Origin: Roseovarius mucosus DSM 17069
GTDB lineage: Bacteria; Pseudomonadota; Alphaproteobacteria; Rhodobacterales; Rhodobacteraceae
Length of the DNA: 64,000 nucleotides
Reading direction: 5' to 3'
Assembly: GCF_000768555.3 (NCBI RefSeq)
Contig: NZ_KN293978.2
Coordinates: 304,051-368,050 of the forward strand
The first letter of the stretch is position 1, and each line of letters starts with the position of its first letter. Below are positions 9,168 to 18,199 of this stretch, piece after piece. A program made the translations under genes and the position numbers. Under the pieces are notes generated by a model, which ran no database searches, was not told the origin of the DNA, and saw nothing but the letters and a program-made list of their open reading frames with translations.

Positions 9168-11435
9168 GTGGCAACGCAGACACGCGGGTTCAGAGGCAGG
9201 CGGCTGTCGTGGGAGGGTGTAAGCCGCCTGCGCCGGTTGCAGCGTCTCCAGAATGGGGCGACGCTTGGCCTTGTGCTGTTGGGGCCGGTGCTCGCCTTGG
9301 CGACCTATCTGATGATGGGGCCGCTCGATCAGGGGGCCACGTCGAACGGGCTGCGGCTGGTTCTGCTGTTTGATATGATTTACGTGCTGATGGTGGCCGG
9401 GCTGGTCATGCAGCGCGTGGCACGGATGGTGGCGGCGCGGAGAAGCCGGTCCGCGGGGTCGCGGCTGCACCTGCGGTTGACGGGGGTTTTTGCGCTGATG
9501 GCGCTCTTGCCCACGATCACGGTGGCGGTGTTTGCGACATTATCGGTGAACATGGGCCTAGAGGCGTGGTTTTCCGAGCGTGTGGGCCGTGTGGTGGACA
9601 GTTCCGTTGCGGCGGCGCAGGCCTATGAAGAGGAACATCGCCGCGATCTGGAGACCGATATTCGCGTGCTGGCGCGGGTGATCAATGCCACCAAACGGGC
9701 CGCCGTGTTCATGACCGATGGCGATATTCGCCAAGTCCTGTCCTCGGGGCAGCGCGAGATTCAACGCGGGCTGCGCGAGGCGTTCGTGATTGATGGCACA
9801 GGCGAAATCCGGGCGCGCGGCGAGCGATCGTATCTCTTTGACTACGAGCGCCCGACGGCTGCGCAGATTGCCGAGGCGCAGGCCGAGGGTGTGGTGGTGA
9901 TCCGCGATTGGGAGAATAACGAGTTTCGTGCGTTGATGCCGCTTGAGGCGTTGCCGGACCGCTTGCTCTATGTCAGCCGGACGGTGGATGGGGCGATCCT
10001 GAACCTGCTCGACGAGACCAAGGAAACCGCCAATTTCTACAAGCAGCGCGAGAGCGAGCGGGGGCGGGTTCTGTTTGAATTCGGGCTGCTCTATCTCGGG
10101 TTTGCGGTGATCCTGATCCTGGCCGCGATCTGGCTGGGCATGTGGTTTGCCGAGCGGTTGTCGCAGCCAGTGGGGCGGCTGACCTCTGCGGCGCAGCGCG
10201 TGGGCGAGGGGGATCTGGATACGCAGGTGCGCGAGGAGGAGGGCGACGACGAGATTGCGCAGCTCAGCACCTATTTCAACCAGATGACGCGGCAATTGAA
10301 GGGCCAGCGCGAGGCGCTCTTGACCAACACGCAGCAGATCGAGCGGCGGCGACGGTTGTTTGATTCCGTGCTTGGGTCTGTGTCATCGGGCGTGGTGGGG
10401 TTGGATGCGGAGGGGCGCGTGACCTTTGTCAATCGCGCCGCAGAACGGTTGCTGGATTGGTCGGAGGACCAGCAATCGCTGGCGCTGAAGGCGGTGGTGC
10501 CGGAATTTGGCGCGCTCTTTGATCGGCTGCGCACGGTGCCGGGCGGGTTTGTACAGGAAGAAATCAAGGTGATGCGCGGTGCGCGGCAGGAGAATCTGTT
10601 GGTGCGCATGTCGACCCGGATCAGCGAGGCGGGCACGCGCGAGGGCTATGTGGTGGCCTTTGACGACGTGACCGACCTTGTGTCGGCGCAGCGCATGGCC
10701 GCCTGGGGCGATGTGGCGCGGCGGATCGCGCATGAGATCAAGAACCCGCTCACGCCCATTCAATTGAGCGCCGAGCGGATCAAACGCAAGTTCGCCAAGC
10801 AATTGCCGCCAGATGAAGCGCAGAGCCTGGAGCAGTTGACTGATGTGGTGGTGCGCCAGACCAATGATTTGCGACGGATTGTTGACGAGTTTTCCAAGTT
10901 CGCGCGGATGCCCGAACCGGTGACGCAGCAAGAGAGCCTTAGCCAGGTGTTGCGCGAGGTCGTGCTATTGCAAGAGACTGGGCAGCCGGGGGTTGTGTTC
11001 GACCTGCGGTTGGATACGGCGCCGCTTAGGGCAGATATTGACGCGGCGATGATCGGGCAGGCGTTGACAAACTTGGTTAAGAACGCCGGAGAAGCGATTG
11101 AAACACTTCAGGAAAAGGGCGCGCCCGAGGGGCACCGCCCGATGATCCGCATCGAGAGCGCGATTGAGGGCGACCGCGCCGTGATCCGCATTTCCGACAA
11201 CGGGATCGGGCTGCCGCAAGACCGGGCGCGGCTCTTTGAGCCTTATGTGACGACGCGCGACAAGGGCACGGGGCTTGGCCTGCCCATTGTGAAGAAGATC
11301 ATCGAAGAGCATGGCGGGACGCTGGTGCTTGAGGATGCGGAACCGTTCGAGGCGGGGGCACATACCGGGGCGATGGCCGTGGTCAGCCTGCCGCTGCTGG
11401 TGCAAGATACTGTAGAGGCCGAGCTGGCCGGTTGA
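9168..11435 (+). CDS. ntrY: Nitrogen/redox sensor histidine kinase NtrY
   Basis: A membrane-bound kinase of about 755 aa. Two hydrophobic segments lie near residues 30-75 and a third near 95-120; a periplasmic region follows, then another membrane segment (LLYLGFAVILILAAIWLGMW), a HAMP domain, a PAS domain and a kinase core with [38 protein letters not shown] and GTGLGLPIV. The start is uncertain: GTG at 9168 (VATQTRGF) fits the usual N-terminus; GTG 9162 and ATG 9120 are in frame, the latter adding an unlikely leader. It lies about 100 bp after ntrC and 7 bp before ntrX, its partner. Confidence 0.93.
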   Translation: MATQTRGFRGRRLSWEGVSRLRRLQRLQNGATLGLVLLGPVLALATYLMMGPLDQGATSNGLRLVLLFDMIYVLMVAGLVMQRVARMVAARRSRSAGSRLHLRLTGVFALMALLPTITVAVFATLSVNMGLEAWFSERVGRVVDSSVAAAQAYEEEHRRDLETDIRVLARVINATKRAAVFMTDGDIRQVLSSGQREIQRGLREAFVIDGTGEIRARGERSYLFDYERPTAAQIAEAQAEGVVVIRDWENNEFRALMPLEALPDRLLYVSRTVDGAILNLLDETKETANFYKQRESERGRVLFEFGLLYLGFAVILILAAIWLGMWFAERLSQPVGRLTSAAQRVGEGDLDTQVREEEGDDEIAQLSTYFNQMTRQLKGQREALLTNTQQIERRRRLFDSVLGSVSSGVVGLDAEGRVTFVNRAAERLLDWSEDQQSLALKAVVPEFGALFDRLRTVPGGFVQEEIKVMRGARQENLLVRMSTRISEAGTREGYVVAFDDVTDLVSAQRMAAWGDVARRIAHEIKNPLTPIQLSAERIKRKFAKQLPPDEAQSLEQLTDVVVRQTNDLRRIVDEFSKFARMPEPVTQQESLSQVLREVVLLQETGQPGVVFDLRLDTAPLRADIDAAMIGQALTNLVKNAGEAIETLQEKGAPEGHRPMIRIESAIEGDRAVIRISDNGIGLPQDRARLFEPYVTTRDKGTGLGLPIVKKIIEEHGGTLVLEDAEPFEAGAHTGAMAVVSLPLLVQDTVEAELAG

Positions 11436-11442
11436 GGGACCG

Positions 11443-12852
11443 ATGAGTGATATTCTGATTGTAGATGACGAGCGCGATATTCGGGAGCTGATCTCGGATA
11501 TTCTGGAGGATGAGGGCTATAGCACGCGACGGGCGGGCAATTCCGACGAGGCGATGGCAGCGATTGCCGCAGAACAGCCCGGCCTCTTGATCCTCGATAT
11601 CTGGCTCAAGGACAGCCATATGGACGGGATCGACATCCTCAAGACCGTCAAACGAGAATATCCCGACGTGCCAGTGGTGATCATTTCGGGCCATGGCAAT
11701 ATCGAGATTGCCGTCGCGGCGATCAAGCAGGGGGCCTATGACTTTATCGAAAAGCCGTTCAACATTGATCAATTGATGGTGGTGATCCGGCGCGGCATGG
11801 AAACCAGCCGCTTGCGGCGGGAAAACCAAGTTCTGAAGCGGCGGGAAACCGCGCCGTCGGAGATGCTGGGTGAGGCATCCGCATTTCGCGCGCTGATGGG
11901 GCAATTGGACAAGGTCACGAAATCGAATGGCCGGGTAATGCTGTCCGGCCCGGCGGGATCAGGCAAGGAATTGGCGGCGCGCTATATCCACGCCAATTCT
12001 GCGCGCGCCTCGGCGCCGTTTGTGACGGTGGGCTGTGCCTCGATTGCGCCGGAGCGGATGGAGGAGGTGCTCTTTGGCCGCGAATCCGACGAGAGCGGCG
12101 TGGTGCCCGGCCTCTTGGAAGAGGCCAATGGCGGGGTGATCTATTTCGACGAGGTCGCTGATATGCCGATGGGCACGCAATCGAAGATCCTGCGCGTGCT
12201 GGTGGATCAGACATTCCTGCGGGTGGGCGGCAGCACCAAGATTCAGGTGGATCTGCGGGTGATCTCTTCGACCAGCCGCGATCTGGAAGCGGAGATTGCC
12301 GCCGAGCGATTCCGGCGGGAGTTGTTTCATCGGCTCAACGTGGTGCCGATTGCGGTGCCCAGTCTGGAGGAGCGGCGCGAGGATATTCCGGCGCTGGCCG
12401 AGCATTTCATCGCCATGTTCCACAAGACCCAAGGTCTTGCGCTGCGGTCCTTGAGCGAGGAGGCGGCGGCGCTCTTGCAGACGATGCGCTGGCCGGGGAA
12501 TGTGCGGCAGTTGCGCAATATGATCGAGCGGGTGTTGATTCTGGGTGAGGGACAGGGCCCGATTGCCGCCCGCGAATTGCCGAGCGAGAGCAGCGGGCCG
12601 GTCGATGAGGGGCGCGTTGTGCTGTCGGGGGCGATTGCCACGATGCCGCTGCGCGAGGCGCGTGAAGCATTCGAGCGCGAGTATCTGCTGACCCAGATCA
12701 ACCGCTTTGGTGGCAATATCAGCCGCACGGCGGAATTCGTCGGGATGGAGCGCAGCGCCCTGCATCGCAAGCTGAAATCGCTGGGGATCGTGACCGGCGC
12801 CAAGGGATCCGGGCGCGGGGACGAGGACGAGGACGCGCAGGCGTTTGGATAA
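11443..12852 (+). CDS. ntrX: Response regulator NtrX (no GAFTGA motif)
   Basis: A 469-aa partner of NtrY. The receiver domain has Asp52 in LILDIWLKD and Lys104 in IEKPF. The AAA+ domain has an altered Walker A GPAGSGKE (169-176) and Walker B VIYFDE. At the GAFTGA position it reads LFGRESDESGVVPGLLE, so sigma54 contact is not expected; loss of this loop is known in other alphaproteobacterial NtrX proteins. The C-terminal helix-turn-helix is GNISRTAEFVGMERSALHRK. NtrYX controls nitrogen, respiration or envelope genes in various relatives. It ends the ntr operon; the usual downstream trkA/hfq genes are absent here. Confidence 0.94.
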   Translation: MSDILIVDDERDIRELISDILEDEGYSTRRAGNSDEAMAAIAAEQPGLLILDIWLKDSHMDGIDILKTVKREYPDVPVVIISGHGNIEIAVAAIKQGAYDFIEKPFNIDQLMVVIRRGMETSRLRRENQVLKRRETAPSEMLGEASAFRALMGQLDKVTKSNGRVMLSGPAGSGKELAARYIHANSARASAPFVTVGCASIAPERMEEVLFGRESDESGVVPGLLEEANGGVIYFDEVADMPMGTQSKILRVLVDQTFLRVGGSTKIQVDLRVISSTSRDLEAEIAAERFRRELFHRLNVVPIAVPSLEERREDIPALAEHFIAMFHKTQGLALRSLSEEAAALLQTMRWPGNVRQLRNMIERVLILGEGQGPIAARELPSESSGPVDEGRVVLSGAIATMPLREAREAFEREYLLTQINRFGGNISRTAEFVGMERSALHRKLKSLGIVTGAKGSGRGDEDEDAQAFG

Positions 12853-13047
12853 AACGTTCCGCAATTTCCGCATTTGACGGAAAACTGTTCGGATTCCGAG
12901 CCTGTCACGGTATGTTGGTTGGGGCGCGCGCGTCTGCTTGGGCGATGCTTCTTATTCGCTCAAGAGAATGTGATTGGCGGTCAGGCGACTTGTTGTTCTT
13001 CTGGTCGCGGCCTAGGTTCCGCGTCAGGAAAACAAGGGGATACCATT

Positions 13048-13989
13048 ATGTTTGACAGGATCAGAAAACTGGGTCTGGCCGCGGCGCTGATTGTATCGCC
13101 GGTGGCTGTGATGGCACAACTGGGGCCGCTGACCGACCCTGAGGGTGTGACACAGGCGCAAGCCACGCAAGAGGCGATTGTTCTCGATATTCGCACCGGG
13201 GCTGCGTATGAGACCGGGCATATTCCGGGTTCGGTTCCGGCCCCCTATGGGCTGTTCCGGGGACCGGCGGAAAATCCGGGGCAGGTTGTGCCCGAGGACA
13301 AGATGACCGAGGTCCTGCGCGGTCTGGGGGTCACGGCGGGACGTCCTATCGTGGTCGTGCATCAGGGCAGCGACCAGACCGATTTTGGCGCGGCGGCGCG
13401 GGTCTACTGGACGCTGAAATCCAGCGGGTTGACCGATCTTGCGATTCTCAACGGTGGCATGAACGCTTGGGAAAAGGCAGGCAAGCCGGTGGCGAAGGGT
13501 GCGGCAGAGGCCATCACCCCGAGCGACATCACCGTCAGCTATGACCCGACATGGACGGCCACGCGCGAGGACGTGAAAGCGATCATCGACGGCAAGGACA
13601 GCGCCGAGTTGATCGACGCGCGCCCCGAATCGTTCTGGAAGGGTGAGACCAAACATGCCGCAGCGGCACAGCCCGGCACCCTGCCGCAGTCGCGGTATTT
13701 CACCCATGACCGCTGGTTCGGGCAGGATGAGCCGACGCTGATCAAGCCGGACCTGATCCGCGAATTGGCGGCTAAGAACGGGTTTGAGGCGGGTGACCGG
13801 CTGGTGTCCTTCTGCAACACCGGGCATTGGGCCGCGACCAACTGGTTCGCGCTGAGCGAGGTTGCGGGCATCGAAGGGGTGCGGATGTATCCCGAATCTA
13901 TGGTCGGCTGGTCGAATGCGGGCTATGACATGGCCAATGTGCCGGGTCTGTTCCAGAATCTGCTGAACAAGATCACCGGCAAATACTAA
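13048..13989 (+). CDS. Exported tandem-rhodanese sulfurtransferase
   Basis: 313 aa with an N-terminal signal peptide (MFDRIRKLGLAAALIVSPVAVMA), so probably periplasmic. There are two rhodanese domains. The first (about 30-150) has HQGSDQTD where the catalytic loop should be and no cysteine, so it is inactive. The second (about 165-300) has VSFCNTGHW with Cys256, the expected persulfide site. This inactive-active arrangement is normal for thiosulfate sulfurtransferases. The frame is open upstream to 12874, but ATG 13048 is preceded by AAGGGG and begins the signal peptide. It is followed after 19 bp by a YeeE/YedE permease, which suggests sulfur-compound capture and import. Confidence 0.88.
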   Translation: MFDRIRKLGLAAALIVSPVAVMAQLGPLTDPEGVTQAQATQEAIVLDIRTGAAYETGHIPGSVPAPYGLFRGPAENPGQVVPEDKMTEVLRGLGVTAGRPIVVVHQGSDQTDFGAAARVYWTLKSSGLTDLAILNGGMNAWEKAGKPVAKGAAEAITPSDITVSYDPTWTATREDVKAIIDGKDSAELIDARPESFWKGETKHAAAAQPGTLPQSRYFTHDRWFGQDEPTLIKPDLIRELAAKNGFEAGDRLVSFCNTGHWAATNWFALSEVAGIEGVRMYPESMVGWSNAGYDMANVPGLFQNLLNKITGKY

Positions 13990-14008
13990 GCCGAACAGGA
14001 GCCCCCGT

Positions 14009-15136
14009 GTGAGCCAAGCCGCCTCTGCCGCGATCCCGTCCTCACCCGGCGCTGCGGCGCGCCTTATGGCCTTGGTCGCAATTGCGGCGGTGGTGCTGGC
14101 GGTGGCCCTGTTTGCGGGGCCCCGCTATGGGCTTTTGCTGCTGATCGGGCTTGGCTTTGGGCTGACGCTGGAGGGGTTTCGCTTTGGCTTTACCGGGCCG
14201 TGGCGGCGGATGATCCTTGAGCGGGATGCCTCGGGGTTGCTGGCGCAGTTGATTTGCATCGCGATTGTCGCCAGCGTCGCCTTTCCTCTCTTGGCGGCCA
14301 ATGGGGCCGAGTTGAAGGGCGCGCATGCCCCGATTGGCGTGGCGATGATCGGCGGCGCCTTTGTCTTTGGCGCGGCGATGCAAATCGTTCTGGGCTGTGG
14401 ATCGGGCACGCTGGTCAATGCCGGAAGCGGCAATGCGATCGGCGCGGTGGCGCTGCCGTTCTTTGCCATCGGCAGTTTCGCCGGGGCCTATCACCTGACA
14501 TGGTGGACCAATCTGGGCAGCCTGCCGGTCATGGTGCTGTCAGGCGGGCAGGGGTTGGCGATCACGCTGGTCGGGTTGGCGGCGGTTGCCGGTCTGGCCC
14601 TGATGCTGGGCAAGCGCGGCTCTCACCGGCTGCCTGCGCGGTATTGGGGGGCTATTCTGGCGCTTGCGGGATTGGCGATCCTGCATCTGATCGTGGCGGG
14701 CCAACCGTGGGGCGTGGTGTACGGCCTGGGCCTCTGGGTGGCGAAGGTGGTGGTGGCCATGGGGGGCGATCTGTCGGGATCGGCGTTCTGGTCAGCGCCG
14801 GGCAATCAGGCGCAAGTGGCGGCCAGTGTCTTGACGGATGTGACCTCGCTCACCGATTTCGGTTTGATCGGGGGCGCGGCGCTCATGGCGTGGTGGCGGG
14901 CGGGTCTGGCCTCGCCCATTGGAATATTGCCCGCGCGGGCCTGGGTCGCGGTGATCATCGCGGGGCTGGTGCTGGGCTATAGTTCGCGGCTGGCGTTTGG
15001 CTGTAACATCGGCGCGTTTTTCAGCGGGATCGGCACCGGATCGGCGCATGGCTGGGTGTGGTTCATTGCAGCCTTTGCCGGATCATGGGTGGGCGTGCGG
15101 TTGCGGCCCTGGCTGGGCCTGGAGGCGCGCAAATGA
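14009..15136 (+). CDS. YeeE/YedE family sulfur transport permease
   Basis: A 375-aa polytopic inner-membrane protein starting with GTG (AGGAG 8 bp upstream). It has about nine or ten hydrophobic segments and the two family hallmarks: a first repeat IVLGCGSGTLVNAGSG and a second LAFGCNIGAFFSGIGTGSAHGW, each with a conserved cysteine. A bacterial member of this family (TsuA) imports thiosulfate through cysteine relays. An upstream exported rhodanese supports a role in thiosulfate or sulfane-sulfur uptake. It overlaps the next small gene by 4 bp. Confidence 0.88.
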   Translation: MSQAASAAIPSSPGAAARLMALVAIAAVVLAVALFAGPRYGLLLLIGLGFGLTLEGFRFGFTGPWRRMILERDASGLLAQLICIAIVASVAFPLLAANGAELKGAHAPIGVAMIGGAFVFGAAMQIVLGCGSGTLVNAGSGNAIGAVALPFFAIGSFAGAYHLTWWTNLGSLPVMVLSGGQGLAITLVGLAAVAGLALMLGKRGSHRLPARYWGAILALAGLAILHLIVAGQPWGVVYGLGLWVAKVVVAMGGDLSGSAFWSAPGNQAQVAASVLTDVTSLTDFGLIGGAALMAWWRAGLASPIGILPARAWVAVIIAGLVLGYSSRLAFGCNIGAFFSGIGTGSAHGWVWFIAAFAGSWVGVRLRPWLGLEARK

Positions 15137-15303
15137 TCCGGGCGCATGTGACGGTTGCGATGCTTGCGCTGTTGGCCGGGTTTATCGCCTTTGACGCAAT
15201 GGCAGCGGACCCGCTCAACCCCTATACCGCGCCACCGATGCTGGCGCTTGGTTCTGGCATGGCGGCAGCGGGGGCGCATTGCGCCGCCCCGCCGCCGAAG
15301 TAA
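15133..15303 (+). CDS. Small exported protein, 56 aa, unknown
   Basis: Starts with the ATG of an ATGA overlap with the YeeE/YedE gene. The first 24 residues form a signal peptide or membrane anchor ending AFDAMA-A; the mature part is only about 32 residues (DPLNPYTAPPMLAL...), with one cysteine near the C-terminus (AHCAAPPPK). I do not recognise a family. Tight coupling suggests it works with the permease or rhodanese, perhaps as a small accessory subunit. A longer in-frame start at 15058 lies inside the permease gene and is unlikely. Confidence 0.6.
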   Translation: MIRAHVTVAMLALLAGFIAFDAMAADPLNPYTAPPMLALGSGMAAAGAHCAAPPPK

Positions 15304-15384
15304 ATCCAACTAAAGCCTGTTACACCCCATCTAAACCGAACCCTTTCCGGGTTTGACCGGGAACCTTGCCGAGGACGCGCAGCG

Positions 15385-15406
15385 GCCCCGGCTCGGGGGC
15401 CGGGGC
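15385..15406 (+). terminator. GC-rich hairpin between convergent operons
   Basis: GCCCCGGC (15385-15392) and GCCGGGGC (15399-15406) form an 8-bp stem between the sulfur cassette and the convergent M23 gene. Only a weak T content follows (GTTGTG). Confidence 0.5.
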
Positions 15407-15423
15407 GTTGTGATCACGATGCT

Positions 15424-16617
15424 CTAGCCCCCGAGGAAGCGCATCGGATCGACGCTGTCGAAGCCGTCGCGCACCTCGAAATGCAGGGCCGGTGTGCCGG
15501 TGCGGCGAATTTCAGCGAGCTTCTGGCCGCGTGTGACGCTGTCGCCTTTCTTGACGGTCAGCCCCTCGACATTGGAATAGACCGTCAGGAGCGAGCCTGC
15601 GTGTTTCACCACGATGATCGGGATACCGTTGGTATCCTCGGTGATGGCAGCAACGGTGCCCGCGTCGGCGGCGACGACCGGCGCGCCGGGGGTGGCGGAG
15701 ATGTCGATGCCGTCGTTGCGGCCCTTGGCATATTCGCGGATGATGTCGCCCTTGACGGGGAAGGACATGCGCGCGGCGCTGGCCTTGGTTTCGGTCTTGC
15801 CGAGATCGGGGGCGGCGATTTTCTCGACCGGCGCGGCCTTGGGCGTGGTTTTCTCATCCGGCAGCGGCTTGGAGGCGCTTGGCGGGGTGGGTGTGGGCGT
15901 GCCGGCCCCCGGCGGGGTGACGGCGGCCACTTCGGTTTCGTCGAAGGGGGCGGTTTTCTCGCCCGGAAGGGCCACGGGAATCAGCAGGAACTGCCCCTCG
16001 CGTACCGAGAAATCGGGGCCAAGCCCGTTCCAGTCGGCCAAGCTACGGATCGAGACATTGTAGAGCCGGGCGATGGAAAAGGCGGTCTCGCCGCGCTCGA
16101 CCTTGTGGCGGACGGGTTCGACGCCGACCTGCGCCGGGGCTGTGGCGGTGCCGGGCGTTGCGGGGGGCAGGGCCGTTGTCGTGACCGTTTGGGAATCGGC
16201 GCGGCGGATCGCGCCATCGGCAAGGCTGCCGATGTCCACGTCGGAGGGGGATTGGATCGGGCCGCCCAAGGGTTCGGCGACGCGACCGGGCAGGGCGAGG
16301 ATCTCACCCTTGCGCAGGGGATCGCCGGTCTGCACGCCGTTGTAGCGCGCAAGTTCGCCGGGGTCGGCCCCGATGCGGCGGGCCAGACTGCCGACCGTAT
16401 CGCCGCGTTCGGCCACGGCGACCTGATAGCCGGGATAGGAGATGATGCCGCGGGCATCGGGCTGTGGGCGCGGGGCGGTGGCGTTGCGGGCCGCCTCGGC
16501 GGTGCTGGGTGCGTTGCCGAAGGCGCCGCGCATGTCGAGATCGAGGGGTTGATCACAGGCCGCCAGAGCGAAGGCCATGGTTGCCAGCAACGGTGCGGAG
16601 CGGGGGAGTTTACGCAT
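15424..16617 (-). CDS. LysM/M23 lipoprotein, NlpD-like, degenerate active site
   Basis: About 397 aa. The start at 16617 (MRKLPRSAPLLATMAFALAAC) is preceded by AAGAGG at 9 bp and gives a lipoprotein signal with a LAAC lipobox. Two LysM domains follow (VAERGDTVGSLARRIG and VERGETAFSIARLYN), then a Pro/Thr/Lys-rich linker and a C-terminal M23 domain. The M23 zinc ligands are partly lost: NDGID in place of HxxxD and ALHFEV in place of HxHFEV. This is the pattern of NlpD/EnvC-type activators of cell-wall amidases, not active endopeptidases. It sits next to pcm and surE, as nlpD does in many proteobacteria. The protein is expected at the periplasmic face, anchored by lipid. Confidence 0.88.
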   Translation of the reverse strand: MRKLPRSAPLLATMAFALAACDQPLDLDMRGAFGNAPSTAEAARNATAPRPQPDARGIISYPGYQVAVAERGDTVGSLARRIGADPGELARYNGVQTGDPLRKGEILALPGRVAEPLGGPIQSPSDVDIGSLADGAIRRADSQTVTTTALPPATPGTATAPAQVGVEPVRHKVERGETAFSIARLYNVSIRSLADWNGLGPDFSVREGQFLLIPVALPGEKTAPFDETEVAAVTPPGAGTPTPTPPSASKPLPDEKTTPKAAPVEKIAAPDLGKTETKASAARMSFPVKGDIIREYAKGRNDGIDISATPGAPVVAADAGTVAAITEDTNGIPIIVVKHAGSLLTVYSNVEGLTVKKGDSVTRGQKLAEIRRTGTPALHFEVRDGFDSVDPMRFLGG

Positions 16618-16688
16618 CTCGATCATCCTCTTGAGTGGTCCCTTGTTGGCCGGGACCTTGGTTTGCACATGCCCTGCTTATACAGGGC

Positions 16689-17348
16689 TTAGCCGTCGCG
16701 CCCAAGCCCTTCGACCAGCGGGACAAAGCGCACAGGGCGTAATTCGTCATATTCAAAACCGTTTTCGTGCCGGGTGACGCGGATCAACCGTTGCACGGCG
16801 TCGGACTGACCCACGGGCACGACCATGATACCCCCGATCTTGAGTTGGGCCAATAGGGGGCCGGGCGGGTCTTCGGCGGCGGCGGTGACGATGATGCGGT
16901 CAAACGGCGCCTGATCGGGCAAGCCAAAGCTGCCATCGGCGGTGAGCGCGGTGATGTTGGTCAGATCGAGGGCGCGAAAAATCTCTGACGCCTCTGTCAC
17001 CAGACGTTTGTGGCGGTCCACGGTATAGACGCGGCGGGCCAACTGGCTGAGGATTGCGGCCTGATAGCCCGAGCCGGTGCCGACCTCGAGCACCTTGTCG
17101 CGGTTCGTGACCTTGAGCGCCTGTGTCATCAGGCCCACAACCGAGGGCTGGCTGATGGTCTGGCCGCAGGCAATCGGCAGCGGCATATCCTCGTAGGCGC
17201 GTTCCGCGAAATAGCCCCGAATGAATGGGCCCCGGTCGATCTGCTCCATCGCGGTGAGAACCCGCGCATCGGTCACGCCCTTGGAGCGCAGGGCAAAGAG
17301 AAACTGCATCTTGCGTTCGGCGCTGCTGTGATCCTCGTCCTCGGTCAT
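16689..17348 (-). CDS. pcm: Protein-L-isoaspartate O-methyltransferase
   Basis: A 219-aa SAM-dependent repair methyltransferase that methylates isoaspartyl residues in damaged proteins. Family motifs seen are [16 protein letters not shown], the SAM motif [25 protein letters not shown] and [13 protein letters not shown]. Its start overlaps the end of surE by 4 bp. The order surE-pcm-nlpD is conserved across many proteobacteria. Confidence 0.95.
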   Translation of the reverse strand: MTEDEDHSSAERKMQFLFALRSKGVTDARVLTAMEQIDRGPFIRGYFAERAYEDMPLPIACGQTISQPSVVGLMTQALKVTNRDKVLEVGTGSGYQAAILSQLARRVYTVDRHKRLVTEASEIFRALDLTNITALTADGSFGLPDQAPFDRIIVTAAAEDPPGPLLAQLKIGGIMVVPVGQSDAVQRLIRVTRHENGFEYDELRPVRFVPLVEGLGRDG

Positions 17349-18127
17349 TCGATCGCCTTGAGCGCCTCCAGCGCGTCATGGGCGGTGAGATCCGCGCGCA
17401 TGGGGGTGACGGAGATGTAGCCCTGAAGGTTCACATCCGCATCCGAGCCGGGGCTGGTGGGTTCGTGCTGGGGCGCGCCCGTGACCCAGAGAAAGCGCCG
17501 CCCCGAGGGGGCGACATGCGGCTGGACGCCAAAGCCTATGTCGCGGCGAAAGCCCTGACGTGCGGCGCGGATGCCCTTGACCTCGGCTGCGGGCACGGGC
17601 GGAAAGTTGATATTGTAGAAGATGCCGTAATCGTCACGGGTCCAGACGCCCTTGTCGAGCAGGCGGCGCAGGGTGGGCAGGCCGTGAACGCGCGCGGCCT
17701 CGAAGGTGTCGTCGAGATCGCGATTGGCGGGGCCGTAATACTGGCTGAGGGCCACGGCGGGCACACCCTGGAGCGCGGCCTCCATCGCGGCGCCCACGGT
17801 GCCGGAGTAGACTGCGTTCTCGGCGGCGTTGTTGCCGCGATTGACGCCCGAAAGTACGAGGTCGGGTGCTGCGTCCTTCATCACGTCATGCAGGCCCGCA
17901 AGGACGCAATCGGCGGGGCTGCCCTCGGCGGCATAGCGGCGCTCGGCCATTTTCGAGATCATCATCGGACGGGTGTAGGAAATGCAATGCCCGACGCCGG
18001 ATTGTTCAAAGGCGGGGGCCACTGTCCATACCTCGCCCTCCGGACCGGCGAGGGCATTGGCGATTTCCTCGAGAACGGCCAGACCGGGGGCGTTGATGCC
18101 GTCGTCATTGGTGATCAGAATACGCAT
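17345..18127 (-). CDS. surE: 5'/3'-nucleotidase SurE
   Basis: A 260-aa metal-dependent nucleotidase/survival protein. The N-terminal [15 protein letters not shown] contains the metal-binding DD pair, and [20 protein letters not shown] is the second family motif. The ATG at 18127 was chosen because it begins with this motif; the frame is open to 18184 without similarity. It forms an operon with pcm. Confidence 0.95.
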   Translation of the reverse strand: MRILITNDDGINAPGLAVLEEIANALAGPEGEVWTVAPAFEQSGVGHCISYTRPMMISKMAERRYAAEGSPADCVLAGLHDVMKDAAPDLVLSGVNRGNNAAENAVYSGTVGAAMEAALQGVPAVALSQYYGPANRDLDDTFEAARVHGLPTLRRLLDKGVWTRDDYGIFYNINFPPVPAAEVKGIRAARQGFRRDIGFGVQPHVAPSGRRFLWVTGAPQHEPTSPGSDADVNLQGYISVTPMRADLTAHDALEALKAIE

Positions 18128-18199
18128 GGCCTGCCCTTTTTTCTTGTGTGGTCTCTGTCTAGCGGGCACCGGGGCGGGCGGCAAGCTTGGGAGGGGGCC

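Noticed and set aside
12874..13047. Longer start of the rhodanese gene
   Set aside because: The added N-terminus lacks a signal peptide; ATG 13048 begins a clear one with a ribosome site.
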